A stretch of 55,606 nt of DNA, taken from assembly GCA_027075325.1 (NCBI GenBank), contig JALTBN010000084.1, forward strand, positions 1 to 55,606. The letters run 5' to 3'. Position 1 is the stretch's first letter. Each line of letters opens with the position of its first letter. Origin of the DNA: Thermococcus sp. (lineage in GTDB: Archaea > Methanobacteriota_B > Thermococci > Thermococcales > Thermococcaceae). This document shows positions 38,543 through 47,996 of the stretch, in pieces. The notes beneath the pieces are model-generated. The model did no database searches. It worked only from the letters and a program-made list of their open reading frames with translations, and was not told where the DNA came from. The position numbers and the translations under genes were made by a program.

Positions 38543-39001
38543 TCAGAAGAGGCTGAAGCGCGGGGCCTTGACCTTGACGCCGAGGCCTTCAAGGGCTTTC
38601 TTCAGCTCCTTAACCCGTATCGTGCCATCGCCGGCGTAGAACTTGTGGCTCTTTTTAGCTTTGACCTCAAGCTCCTCCCTCTTCCCCGATTCCGAGTTCC
38701 CACTCTTTACCTTCACTTCCCTGACCTCACGGAGCGGTATCTCGAAGTTCTCCTCGCTTTCACCGAGTATCTCATCTGGCTCCATCCCGTAGTACTCGTT
38801 CCAGTGGCCGTAGGCTTTGGTAACGCCCTTGAGGAAGCCTCCGATACCCCCGCCGGCCTCTTTCTTCATCTTTTTGGCGAGCTCGGGGGTTAGGAAGGCA
38901 ACTATAAGCCTCTCATCGGTTATCACGAGACTCGCCCTGTTTTCCCTCATAAAGCCCTTCCTGTAGTCAACGTTTCCGACGACGTAAAGAACCTTCTCCA
39001 T
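38543..39001 (-). CDS. small cytosolic protein, possibly PH-like
   Basis: 152 residues from ATG 39001, preceded by GAGGTGG. The pattern of strands (ASLVITDERLIVAFL, FEIPLREVREVKVKSG) followed by a basic segment resembles bacterial PH-like or GRAM-type domains, but the match is loose. It ends the surface-protein operon, ten bases after the lipoprotein gene. Confidence 0.7.
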   Translation of the reverse strand: MEKVLYVVGNVDYRKGFMRENRASLVITDERLIVAFLTPELAKKMKKEAGGGIGGFLKGVTKAYGHWNEYYGMEPDEILGESEENFEIPLREVREVKVKSGNSESGKREELEVKAKKSHKFYAGDGTIRVKELKKALEGLGVKVKAPRFSLF

Positions 39002-39011
39002 CCCTTCCACC

Positions 39012-39722
39012 TCAGCTCGTGAACCTCGCTATCTCCTCACCGCTCGGACTCAGAACCCTGAGGATGACCTTCCCGCCGAGCCTCTCTGAGAGGTCGGAAA
39101 CCATCTTCCTGTAGGTTCCTTCGGCGTCACCTATCTCGTCCCTGCTGTTGAAGGAGCTCATGGCACTTACCGTGTAGGGGTTGCTCCCGTCGATGAATAT
39201 ATCCCACGGCCCGCTCCCGGCGAAGGAGACCGCGTAGTCGAGAACCTTCTGGGCCTCATCTTTTCCAACACCGGCATACCAGACGGTTATCCCGTTCGAC
39301 TCGATGTAGGCGTATTTGCTCTCCGCGGAGAAGACTTCCTTCCCATCGCCGTTCAGGAGCTTCAGCGTGAGCTTTGCGCCGTTTAAGACGTCCTGAGACA
39401 TCTTCGAGGCCATAATTTTGACGTAGAAGGCCGTCTTCTTATCTATCTCGTCCGCGCTCCCGTAGGGCGTCGTCACCTTGACCGTGTAGGAATCCCCGCT
39501 CTTCGAGACGTAGACGTCGGTCTTCCCGTTTATCTGAAAGTTATCCCCCACAAAGCCTAAAACCGCCTTGGCCTGCGAGAGGGATACATCACCGGAATAG
39601 TGCACCGTTACATCGCCAATCGTGAGACTCTTCTCCGTCTTAACGTTTGTTTCGGGACTTTCACAGCCCGCCGCGATGACAAGGAGGGCCATCACGAGCA
39701 GGGCAAACACGAACTTCCTCAT
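39012..39722 (-). CDS. predicted lipoprotein
   Basis: 236 residues. A signal peptide with lipobox (ALLVIAAGC) makes Cys19 the probable lipidated residue. Two internally similar halves are visible: each has a VTVHYSGDV or ITVWYAGVG strand followed by a helix and a D/N-G turn, suggesting a duplicated domain. An AAAGGAGGT site sets ATG 39722. Confidence 0.8.
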   Translation of the reverse strand: MRKFVFALLVMALLVIAAGCESPETNVKTEKSLTIGDVTVHYSGDVSLSQAKAVLGFVGDNFQINGKTDVYVSKSGDSYTVKVTTPYGSADEIDKKTAFYVKIMASKMSQDVLNGAKLTLKLLNGDGKEVFSAESKYAYIESNGITVWYAGVGKDEAQKVLDYAVSFAGSGPWDIFIDGSNPYTVSAMSSFNSRDEIGDAEGTYRKMVSDLSERLGGKVILRVLSPSGEEIARFTS

Positions 39723-39741
39723 ATCGATACCTCCTTTTGGA

Positions 39742-39882
39742 TTAAAACGAAAAACCCATTCTTCCACCGATTGATTTCAGAACCCTCCATGCCGCCCACG
39801 CAAGGAGCAGGAGGACCAAAAGGAGAAGGAAAAAGCCGAGGAGCGGGCCTAAGACGTGGAAGCCGGTGAGCGGCGTTTTCAA
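39742..39882 (-). CDS. 46-residue membrane peptide
   Basis: TTG 39882 overlaps the stop of the calcium-binding protein (TTGA), and the frame ends at 39742, 20 bases before the lipoprotein start. The translation has one strong membrane helix (GFFLLLLLVLLLLAWAAW) followed by basic residues. Position and coupling support a real short gene; there is no known family. Confidence 0.55.
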   Translation of the reverse strand: MKTPLTGFHVLGPLLGFFLLLLVLLLLAWAAWRVLKSIGGRMGFSF

Positions 39883-41114
39883 CCCTCCACGTTCCTGTAC
39901 GCTATCGTTATCCTGTGGGAGCAGTCGCCAGTCTTCTCGTGGCTCACGAGGGCGAAGACTGTGTAGCTCCCGTCGGCGTTCCTGTTAGCGTAGACGTGGC
40001 CGGCCTTTATCTCTCCGCTCACCTCGTCGCTCGGATAGCCGGAGGAGGGGATATCACCGACGGTAACGTCCTCTATGCTCATCTCGCCGAGGTCAACGTA
40101 GTGGCCGAGCAAAGCGGGATAATCAACGCACCACGGCTCGGCGGAGAGGTCAACGTCTTTCCCGCCGAAGCTCTCCACGACCTCACCGGTCGAGAACCTA
40201 ACCGCAGAGGCCCCATCGGTGTCGAGGGTTACCTGGTGAACAGGGCCGAGGGTTCCTGTTACAGGAGTTGAAGTGGCCGCCGATGTTGAGCTTGAGAAGG
40301 ACTCGTAGCACTCCCTCGCTTTGAGGTAGATTTCGTAGGCCCTCTTAGCTTCGTCGCTCGACTGGTTCTCGGCCATGAGCTGGGTCACATTGTTGTAGGC
40401 CTGAACGTAGAGTTTGTAAGCCTCATCCTTGTTGTCCGGGCAGGTGAAGCCGGCCACGCCGGTTCCGGAGGTGTTTCCGCCCTCTGGAGGGGCGAAGGTC
40501 ACGTTGGACTGGAACTCGTCAAAGACGCCGTCGAAGTTGTAGTCGTGGAGGTCAGGTTTTCCGTCGTAGTCGACGTCCCTCTCGTCGATAACGCCGTCCG
40601 AGTTCAAATCCCACGCGTCGACCTTTCCGTCGCCGTTGGTGTCGTAGACGTCGGGAATGCCGTCCCCCGTGAGGTCCCAGGAGTAGGAGGAGACGCCGTT
40701 GAAGGTAGTCTTCCACGTGTCGGTCTTTCCGTTGTAGTCCTCGTCGAGATAAGCTGTGTCGTAGTTCCCGTCGCCGGTCGTGTCCATGTAAACCGCGTCG
40801 ACCTTCCCGTCCTTGTTCCTGTCGACGAAGAGGATGTAGCTCGAGTTGACGGGCACCGCGGCGAAGCCGTCCCCTATGTAAACCTCCGGGGAGCCTGTGG
40901 TGTTGTTCGCGACCCAGCCGGTTCCGCTGAACCCCGAGCTTCCTCCAGCGGCCCCGTTCCCTCCTCCGCTTCCGGAGCCTCCTGAACCCGAGTGCCCGCC
41001 TTTGAAGTTGTCCTGCCGCCTGGTGAGGTCGTCTATTATGTGGGGGTTGGTGAAGTAGATGTAGAGGCCGATGAGGAGCAGGAGGATTATAACGACGGCG
41101 GTGAGCTTACCCAT
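39879..41114 (-). CDS. surface protein with dockerin/EF-hand-like calcium-binding repeats
   Basis: 411 residues: N-terminal membrane anchor (5-22), Gly/Ser-rich linker (about 38-65), then a run of D-x-D/N-x-D-G loops between about 97 and 203 (DRNKDGKVD, DTTGDGNYD, DTNGDGKVD, DLNSDGVID, DYDGKPD, DYNFDGVFD), the calcium-binding spacing of thrombospondin-3/dockerin-type repeats. A C-terminal domain with paired Cys follows. It is predicted to be displayed outside the cell. Its start overlaps the preceding secreted-protein stop by eight bases. Confidence 0.82.
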   Translation of the reverse strand: MGKLTAVVIILLLLIGLYIYFTNPHIIDDLTRRQDNFKGGHSGSGGSGSGGGNGAAGGSSGFSGTGWVANNTTGSPEVYIGDGFAAVPVNSSYILFVDRNKDGKVDAVYMDTTGDGNYDTAYLDEDYNGKTDTWKTTFNGVSSYSWDLTGDGIPDVYDTNGDGKVDAWDLNSDGVIDERDVDYDGKPDLHDYNFDGVFDEFQSNVTFAPPEGGNTSGTGVAGFTCPDNKDEAYKLYVQAYNNVTQLMAENQSSDEAKRAYEIYLKARECYESFSSSTSAATSTPVTGTLGPVHQVTLDTDGASAVRFSTGEVVESFGGKDVDLSAEPWCVDYPALLGHYVDLGEMSIEDVTVGDIPSSGYPSDEVSGEIKAGHVYANRNADGSYTVFALVSHEKTGDCSHRITIAYRNVEG

Positions 41115-43635
41115 TGTTCGTCACCTCCACGAAGTCCATGCTGGTCCAGCTGCCGCCGACCCGTTTGAACTTCTTGCCCGTCTCGTAGTCCTCGTAGATG
41201 CCAGGAACCGCCGTCTCGTGGAGGACGTACCCGTTCCAGGTGAACCAGCCCTGGTTGCGCTCCTCTATCTTCTTCCTGAGGTTCACGATGGCCCCTATCG
41301 TTGCGTCCGCCATGTTGCCGAAGTAGCCGGTCGGGTCGAGGAGCTTTCCTATCTTCGTCGCCCCGTCGAGGACGATTACCGAAACCTTCGTGTTCTCCGG
41401 CAGATTCATGTTCTGAAGCTCCCTCGCCTCGTCCATTAGGGCCTTCGCGTCGAGGGCAACGAGATAGACGGTTGCCGGCGTTCTGAGCATCTTCACCCTG
41501 GCGTTCCCCTTGAACTTCACGGTGTCTCCGACTTTCTCAAAGTTGGAAGCTATGAAGTGCGCCCAGTCGATGGCACCGCCGGAACCGTACTGGCCGCCGA
41601 CGAGCCACTGCGGCGGCTCGATGACCCCAGTTATTATCGCGTTGGTAATCGCGGTTCTCTCGGCCACGCTCTGGGCGTTCCTGTATATGAAGTCCTTCAT
41701 CTTGATGTCGCGCATTATCGGGTCGTAGCGGTACTTCTCGGCTATCAGCCTGAGCTGGTGGCGCTTCTCAGGGTCGTCCTTGAAGATGCTCAGGTAGCTG
41801 TTTATCTTCTGGTTGGCGTAGACCTTGGCCTCCATGTAGTCGTTCATCTCCTTGACCATCCTGTCCGGATCGTCCTTGTACTTGTCGTGGATCTCGTGGA
41901 GGTGGTCAATGTATATCTCGTAGACGGACTTCATCTCTGGAGAGACCTCCATCATCTTCTGGATGTAGGCTATGTGCCTGTTCATCAGTGATTCTGCCCA
42001 CTCGAGCTTCTTCTGCTGGATGCAGGCGTCGCAGGTCGCTATGTCAGGGTCATCGCAGTCGACGAGGCCGTCAAGGTCGTTGTCGATGTTGTCCCCTGGA
42101 ACCTCCTTGGAGACGAAGCTCACCCCCACCGAGTCAGATGCGAGGAGCTTCTTCGAGCCGTTCACCGTGCCGTAGAGGTCCACCCTGACCGTTCCGCCCT
42201 TAACCGTCGGGTCGCTTACCTCTATAATGTCAGCGATGGTGCCCCCCATGACCTCCTCGCGCTTTTTGGAGCCGTCCGGAAGGGTGAGCACTGCATAAAG
42301 GTTCTCGGCACCGCTCCCCTTCACGTCAGCCAAGAGGGACATCGTGAAGTAGCCGTCGAAGATCTGCTTGAGCGTCGCCCCGTTCCTCGGCGCGGTTATC
42401 TTCACGGAGTAGCCGGTTGAATCGGAGGAGCCTTTGGGAACGAAGGTCCAGCTCACCTCGGCCTTCGCCCCGCCGTCACCGTCGTTGACGTTTACCGCCA
42501 CGCGGAAGGGGCCTTTCTTGAGCTTTCCTGGTGGAATGTAGACCTGGACGACGACTCCACCGGAGGCATTGGTAACCCAGCCGGCGTAGGTGTAGGCGAG
42601 CGTCCTGTTCGGGGAGCTGGCCGCAAAGGAGTAGAACTCCATGATGTCGTTGAATACCAGCGCTCCCCCGCTCGCAGGCCCGCCTGGGCCGGAGTAGGAG
42701 AAGGAGTAGGACTTAACGTTCGCGTTTTCGTCGAAGGTGTGGAACATAAAGATGAGCTTCACCCCGTTCTTAACGTCCTCCTCGGTGAAGGGCACGTTTC
42801 CAACGTAGCCGGGCTTGACGTCAACGCCGTTCCCCTGGGAATCCATTACCGTGACCTTTGTCACCTGGGGCCTGGCCGGAGTGGACTTTATGTGGTTGAT
42901 GACCGCCCTGAGGACGTTCCTTGAGATGACGCCACCGAGGGACCTGCCCATCACGCCTATCCTCGATGGAGCGATGGAGGACTTGTAGGACCCGTACTCC
43001 TCCGCCAGGAAAGTCTTCTTGCAGACGGTTCTGTTGAGGGAATCCTGATGGCAGGCCTCCTTGACGAACTTATCCTGCGGGTTCTCCACGGTCAAGGACT
43101 TCCAGTGGCCGAAGACCTCGACGAGCACCACGTAGTTGTTGAAAACCGCGTAGCGGGTGTAAACGAAGACCGGGTTCACATTGATGGACCTGTTGCTCGT
43201 CTCCGAGCTTATGGTCTGGACGCCCTTGCTGACGGTGGTCCCCAAAACAACGGTAGCGTTCCTCTGGAGGAAGTAGAACTCCGTGGTGTTGCTTTTTTTC
43301 GTCATGAGCGCTCTTTCCAGGCCCATGCCAAGGTAGCTCTCCGCGGTGACGATTGACTGAACCTGCCAGTTGCTCAGGTGGTAGTCCATCCTCCCAAGCT
43401 CGGACGGAGGATAGCGGACCATCCAGGTGTAGACTTCGTACTCGATGTTACCGTAGGTTCCCTTCCCGTATTCGAAAACGTAGTCCCCTCCGTCTTTCGT
43501 TCCGGAGGCGGTTCTGATGACCTGCACCCCCGTTCCTGACAGGCTTGGGGGGGTAAGGGCCAGCGCATACCATGCAGTGGAACCGAGAAGGAATATGGCA
43601 ACCGCCATAACCCAGAGGGTGTTGTTATTTCTCAC
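41107..43635 (-). CDS. large secreted protein with calcium-loop motif
   Basis: 842 residues from GTG 43635, preceded by AGGAGG. A signal peptide (MAVAIFLLGSTAWYALA) is followed by about 470 residues of beta-rich sequence, then a DNIDNDLDGLVDCDDPD loop of the MopE/thrombospondin calcium type with nearby Cys residues, then a helical stretch to about 620 and a C-terminal domain. No enzyme motif was found. It heads the operon with the repeat protein, membrane peptide and lipoprotein. Confidence 0.82.
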   Translation of the reverse strand: MRNNNTLWVMAVAIFLLGSTAWYALALTPPSLSGTGVQVIRTASGTKDGGDYVFEYGKGTYGNIEYEVYTWMVRYPPSELGRMDYHLSNWQVQSIVTAESYLGMGLERALMTKKSNTTEFYFLQRNATVVLGTTVSKGVQTISSETSNRSINVNPVFVYTRYAVFNNYVVLVEVFGHWKSLTVENPQDKFVKEACHQDSLNRTVCKKTFLAEEYGSYKSSIAPSRIGVMGRSLGGVISRNVLRAVINHIKSTPARPQVTKVTVMDSQGNGVDVKPGYVGNVPFTEEDVKNGVKLIFMFHTFDENANVKSYSFSYSGPGGPASGGALVFNDIMEFYSFAASSPNRTLAYTYAGWVTNASGGVVVQVYIPPGKLKKGPFRVAVNVNDGDGGAKAEVSWTFVPKGSSDSTGYSVKITAPRNGATLKQIFDGYFTMSLLADVKGSGAENLYAVLTLPDGSKKREEVMGGTIADIIEVSDPTVKGGTVRVDLYGTVNGSKKLLASDSVGVSFVSKEVPGDNIDNDLDGLVDCDDPDIATCDACIQQKKLEWAESLMNRHIAYIQKMMEVSPEMKSVYEIYIDHLHEIHDKYKDDPDRMVKEMNDYMEAKVYANQKINSYLSIFKDDPEKRHQLRLIAEKYRYDPIMRDIKMKDFIYRNAQSVAERTAITNAIITGVIEPPQWLVGGQYGSGGAIDWAHFIASNFEKVGDTVKFKGNARVKMLRTPATVYLVALDAKALMDEARELQNMNLPENTKVSVIVLDGATKIGKLLDPTGYFGNMADATIGAIVNLRKKIEERNQGWFTWNGYVLHETAVPGIYEDYETGKKFKRVGGSWTSMDFVEVTNNG

Positions 43636-43861
43636 ACATCTCGCCTCCTTTTCCTGGGAGAAACCGCAAAGGCGAGATAAAGCGCAAACTGCCAGTGACC
43701 GTGGGAATTGCAGGCCCTCACGGACTCCCGCCGAAACCCATCTCGCGGAAAAGAAAAGCGGGATAGGTCATGCAGTTTTCCTTTTAACAAGTTACGCACT
43801 TATGGGTAATAAGCCTTTCGGAAAAGAAAATTCGAATTGGAACTAAAACAACCAAAAACCC
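43636..43861. other. intergenic promoter region of surface operon
   Basis: About 225 bases. On the minus strand a TATA-like GCTTTATCTC near 43674-43683 could start the surface operon. CCGTG and CACGG arms lie about 25 bases apart at roughly 43700-43725. Nothing else is recognisable. Confidence 0.4.
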
Positions 43862-44638
43862 CTAAGCCCGAAGATTTTTCGCCAGCTCCGCCAGTTTCCT
43901 TGCCCTTTCCAGAGAAACTTCGTTTTCAACCCTCCCATCTCTCTTGATCCACGTACCGACGATGAATCCGTCGGCGTGCTCCCACAGCTCTGGAAGGTTC
44001 TCGTAGGTCGTTCCAGAGCCAACCAGAACCGGAACCGGCGAAATCCTCTTCGCCAAAGCCAGTTTTTCCAGGTCGACGGGCTTTCCGGTTGCCTTCCCGC
44101 TGACGACGACGGCATCTGCCAAACCCCTCTCAACCGTGTCCCTTAGGGAATCCTCAAAATCGCCAAAGTGGACGGCGTGCTTGACGTGGACGTCCGCGAA
44201 GACCTCAATCTTTGAAGGAAGGAGCTTCCTCAGCTTTGCAAGCTCGTGGGCTATGCCCTCTATTACCCCCTGGTCGGTGTAGGCAACGCCGCTCAGCACG
44301 TTCACCCTTATGAAGTCGGCCTTTACCGCGTAGGCTATCGAGTAAGCGGCTATGCCGTCGTTCCTGAGGACGTTTATACCGAGAGGGAGTGAAACCTCGT
44401 CGCGGATTTCCTTGGCCACAGCGGTGAAAGCCGCAACCGTCGTCTTGTCTACGTACTTCGGGAAAGGCACATCGCCGAAGTTCTCGACCATAACCGCGTC
44501 GAAGCCGGCTTTCTCAATCGTTTTGGCGTCCCTCAGTGCAGATTCAACGATTCCGTCAAGGTCGCCGTCGTAGAGGTAGGAACCGGGGAGCGGTTTGAGG
44601 TGAACCATCCCTATGAGGGGCTTTTTCTCGAAGTCCAT
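43862..44638 (-). CDS. BtpA/SgcQ family TIM-barrel protein
   Basis: 258 residues, matching the family throughout: IGMVHLKPLPGS at the N terminus, DAVMVENFGDVPF near 47-59, GINVLRNDG near 87, and the VVVSGKATG and DGFIVGTWIK blocks near the C terminus. BtpA affects photosystem I assembly in cyanobacteria and SgcQ is a putative sugar-metabolism protein; the archaeal role is undefined. Confidence 0.9.
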   Translation of the reverse strand: MDFEKKPLIGMVHLKPLPGSYLYDGDLDGIVESALRDAKTIEKAGFDAVMVENFGDVPFPKYVDKTTVAAFTAVAKEIRDEVSLPLGINVLRNDGIAAYSIAYAVKADFIRVNVLSGVAYTDQGVIEGIAHELAKLRKLLPSKIEVFADVHVKHAVHFGDFEDSLRDTVERGLADAVVVSGKATGKPVDLEKLALAKRISPVPVLVGSGTTYENLPELWEHADGFIVGTWIKRDGRVENEVSLERARKLAELAKNLRA

Positions 44639-44739
44639 ACCCTTTCACCAAAGGAGGTTCTCGCCGGAGTTAATAAGGATATGGAAAACATGGAAAAGGT
44701 GATATAGATGTTTCGCGTTTTTATTATGGAGGTGAGATA

Positions 44740-45327
44740 ATGGGAGCCGAAGAAAATCCCCAGCTGCCAAAATCTGTTTTGAGGCACCTGGAACCAAACG
44801 AAAAGGTTCTGTTTGCCATCAAGAAGAAGATAAGCCTTGAAAAACCGAAGTGGCTCCTGGTGACGAGCAGGAGGATAATCTACCTGGACGAGAAGGTTTT
44901 CGGGCGGTACGACCTCAGGGCACTCCCGTACCAGAAGCTTGAACAGGTGACGGTGAAGCTGGGGGTAATGTCATCGGAGTTCGTCATAGAGGGAGAGGAG
45001 AACATAACGCTCAAGCTCGGCTGGATGAACAAGGAGGAGGCCAGAAAGGCGATAAACGCGATTAAAGACGCTCTAAACGCGATAGCAGTCGAGTCTGTAT
45101 CCATTGAGGTCAACAAGGGGCTGACGAGTGAGACCTGGACGCTGAAGAAGCCGAAGGAGTTCATAACGAGGACGATGCCGGCATACCAGCCCGCCCAGCC
45201 GGTTGAGAGGGAGGAAAAGGAGGACCCGATGGAGCAGCTCAAGAAGCTGAAGGAGCTCTACGACATGGGGATCATAAGCCAGGAGGAGTATGAGGAAAAG
45301 AGGAAGAAGCTGCTGGAGCAGATTTAG
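44740..45327 (+). CDS. PH-like domain protein with C-terminal SHOCT
   Basis: 195 residues. The N-terminal 110 residues fit a bacterial-type PH domain (WLLVTSRRIIYLDEK, then strands), and the C terminus ends in a SHOCT motif (DPMEQLKKLKELYDMGIISQ and after), which usually mediates oligomerisation. GGAGGTGAG precedes the ATG. It overlaps the convergent S16 protease by four bases. Confidence 0.83.
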   Translation: MGAEENPQLPKSVLRHLEPNEKVLFAIKKKISLEKPKWLLVTSRRIIYLDEKVFGRYDLRALPYQKLEQVTVKLGVMSSEFVIEGEENITLKLGWMNKEEARKAINAIKDALNAIAVESVSIEVNKGLTSETWTLKKPKEFITRTMPAYQPAQPVEREEKEDPMEQLKKLKELYDMGIISQEEYEEKRKKLLEQI

Positions 45328-47270
45328 CGCCTCCTCCTGAAGAGGAGAAGGGGAAGTACTGCCAGCCCGACTATGAACGCCGGGCCGCAGACGCTTTCTA
45401 TCCCCTCAGATCCAGTAGAGGAAGCACTCGTGGACGAGGATGTCATGTTTCCAGTTGATGTCGTTGAAGTTGGAACCTCAACAGGGTTGGTCCAGCTCCC
45501 CGTGGTGCTGGTGGTGCTGTTGAGCTTTATTAGAAAGACTCCCGCGCTCTCCCTGGCGTACTGGTAGAATATCATAGCGTTGGTCAGGGAATCCGTCGTG
45601 TTATCCTTTTCATAGCTCTCGGCAAACTCGTAGTATGCTATCGCGAGGAGTGGGTGGATACCGTTCTCCTGAGCTAAACCTATGGCCGTTCTGGCGGCGT
45701 TCTTCATCTCTTCAAGCTTTTCGTGGAGTATCGTCATGTTGTCAATGGCGAGAGTATCGAGGAAGACCTCGCCGCGAACCCTCGCCTCCATTGCGGTGAA
45801 TATTGCCGCCGAGTACTTGCCGTCGTCGTAGTACTCCTCAGCCTGCTGTATGGTTGAGGTAAGGTCGTTTCCTACAACGTTCCCGTACATTGACTCTATG
45901 TAAGTGGCTATGAGGTCGGACTCGTCGATGTAGTTCCTGGCGGTATCCTTCAGGGACTCCCTGTCTATAACCTCGCCGCCGGCGAAGCGCTCGCCCAGCT
46001 CGGCCCAGAAGCGTGCCGTCTGTGCCCTCTCGTAGGCATAGGCTGCATCGTCGATGGCATCCCAGTAGTCGGAGTTGTAGAAGTACTTCCAGCCCTCCTG
46101 AAGGCTGCTTTTAGCTTCCTCCACTCTCTCCTCAGCGGCCGCAACAGCCTGAAGCATGGTGTAGCCCCTTATGGTGAGGTTGGAGACGAAAGCCTCCGTT
46201 GAGTTTATCTCATCCTGAACGCGGTTGAGGAGGTTTGCGATATCCTGCGGGTCTCCGGTCTCTATGTACCACTGCACGTGCCTTATGACTATCCTCGCCT
46301 GGAAGTCCTTGCTGAGGGCACTGTAATACATGCCCGAATCTATATCGTTCTTGGCCTCGTCGATTATTCCCCTGGCCTCGTCGAGAGCCTGCTTGAGGGT
46401 GGAGTAGGTAGCGTAGTCGACGTTGCTGTTCTTGAGCTCTCTCAGAACTTTGTTATAGTAATCAGTCGTGTTCTGATAGTCACTCTGGGCGTCATCCTTG
46501 AGGAAAGAGGTGTCGATGGTCACGGTGGGTGGAACCTGAGGCTTTGGGAGCCTGTGACCGGTGAAGTAGTAAACCGCATCGTAGATGTCAGCGACTTCCT
46601 TGACTTCGAGGCCCCAGCGCTCCTTGGCGTACTGGGCAACGTCGACCTTCTTGCTCGTGGTGGTTATCTGGATTATACCACCTATGCTCCTCTTCTGGGT
46701 CTCCTGAACCACCTGTATTCTCTGACCCTGGGGAATGAGGAAGAGTTTATCACCAACGGAAGCGGCCGCCGATGCCTTCTCAAGGATTCCACCTACGGGA
46801 CCGATTGTACCGTCCGGGTTTATCATACCCGTCATCATAACGTCCTTCCTTACACTCCAGCCTTCGAGGGCCGCGATTATGCCAACGGTCATCGTGCCGC
46901 CGGCCGATGGACCGCCGATAATAGGGGTATCCGCCTTAACCTGCACGAAGACGTCGTATTTGCTCATGTCCCTTCCGGTTACCTTGCCCGCTATCTGGGT
47001 GGCGAGCCTTGCGCTGGCCTGCATGTCCACCTGGGCCAGGGGCCACGTCTCAAGGTAAACGTGTCCGCTACCGGGGGCCACCGTTATCACGAACGTTGTC
47101 GCGACACCAACGAGATTTCCATCTGGGGTCTTTGAAACAGCGGGAGCCTTTAGAACGACGGTGTGTCCCTCGCACGGGCACTGTGCCGCGGCGGGCGCGG
47201 CCGCTTCAAAAACAGCGGCGAGAACCAGAGAAACCATGACAACACTGAGCAGCAATCTTCTGGGGTTCAT
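45324..47270 (-). CDS. secreted Lon-like S16 serine protease
   Basis: 648 residues. A signal peptide (1-29) leads to an S16 protease domain with catalytic Ser122 in GGPSAGGT and Lys165 in GGILEKASAAA; no AAA module is present. A long helical region (about 240-590) follows, then a Thr/Ser-rich stretch and a C-terminal membrane helix ending in RRRR, so the enzyme is anchored facing outwards. This class is known in Thermococcales. ATG 47270 (MNPRRLL) is preferred. Confidence 0.9.
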   Translation of the reverse strand: MNPRRLLLSVVMVSLVLAAVFEAAAPAAAQCPCEGHTVVLKAPAVSKTPDGNLVGVATTFVITVAPGSGHVYLETWPLAQVDMQASARLATQIAGKVTGRDMSKYDVFVQVKADTPIIGGPSAGGTMTVGIIAALEGWSVRKDVMMTGMINPDGTIGPVGGILEKASAAASVGDKLFLIPQGQRIQVVQETQKRSIGGIIQITTTSKKVDVAQYAKERWGLEVKEVADIYDAVYYFTGHRLPKPQVPPTVTIDTSFLKDDAQSDYQNTTDYYNKVLRELKNSNVDYATYSTLKQALDEARGIIDEAKNDIDSGMYYSALSKDFQARIVIRHVQWYIETGDPQDIANLLNRVQDEINSTEAFVSNLTIRGYTMLQAVAAAEERVEEAKSSLQEGWKYFYNSDYWDAIDDAAYAYERAQTARFWAELGERFAGGEVIDRESLKDTARNYIDESDLIATYIESMYGNVVGNDLTSTIQQAEEYYDDGKYSAAIFTAMEARVRGEVFLDTLAIDNMTILHEKLEEMKNAARTAIGLAQENGIHPLLAIAYYEFAESYEKDNTTDSLTNAMIFYQYARESAGVFLIKLNSTTSTTGSWTNPVEVPTSTTSTGNMTSSSTSASSTGSEGIESVCGPAFIVGLAVLPLLLFRRRR

Positions 47271-47440
47271 CACAACCACCTCCGAGGGATGGTGCCACCC
47301 AAATGCTTAAAGTTTTTTCGTTAGCTTTAACCATTTCACAGAACAGGCGCAAAACCGAGAGCTTTCCATTCAATTCAATTTCAAATGAGCGATAACTTTT
47401 AAAAGCGGATGTCATGACGCGTACACCGAGGCGATGGGGC

Positions 47441-47986
47441 ATGGGAGTGTTCAGCGAACTTATAGACAGAAAGTTCCGAAACATTGCCGAGAGGCGTTAT
47501 GAAGACATACTCAAGATGTACAATGAGTTCTTCCTGACGGAAGAGGAGATGATCATACCAGAGATAAACTCCATCATCATGGTGTTCGACCGCTACTCAG
47601 AAAAGCCCACCGAAAAGGTTTACGATGCAATATCTGCGTACCCAGAGGCGGAAATTTGCCTGCTTTATACAGTGGACGAGAACGTCGCAATGCTCATAGC
47701 AGCCACCCTTGGGGAGGAAGAGTCTGAGAAGTTCAGGGAGGCGGAAAGGAACTACGGGGAAGCTTTCCTTGAAAAAGTCAACGGAAAGCTGAAGGAACTG
47801 GGGTTCAAGACCAGATCAAAGCTCATTTTCGGGAACAAGGGTGAAGAGGCCATACTCAGGGAGGAAAAGTACGACCTATTTGTCATCTCCAGAAAATACG
47901 GGGCGGAGACCTCCAAGACCTCCCCCGTTAGTCCTCTGGTCATCAAGATAGTACAGCACATAGAGAAGCCGTTGATGGTGTACTGA
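47441..47986 (+). CDS. universal stress protein-like (UspA fold)
   Basis: 181 residues from ATG 47441. A TATA box CTTTTAAAAG near 47396-47405 predicts initiation around 47425, which excludes the upstream ATG at 47414. The strands IIMVFD and LLYTVDE and the late YDLFVISRK block show the USP fold, but the ATP-binding GxxGS-type loop is poorly kept. It is followed ten bases later by the permease. Confidence 0.8.
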   Translation: MGVFSELIDRKFRNIAERRYEDILKMYNEFFLTEEEMIIPEINSIIMVFDRYSEKPTEKVYDAISAYPEAEICLLYTVDENVAMLIAATLGEEESEKFREAERNYGEAFLEKVNGKLKELGFKTRSKLIFGNKGEEAILREEKYDLFVISRKYGAETSKTSPVSPLVIKIVQHIEKPLMVY

Positions 47987-47996
47987 GGGTGAGAAC

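Noticed and set aside
46278..47135. 285-codon plus-strand frame
   Set aside because: Antisense to the S16 protease gene, with no promoter or ribosome site.
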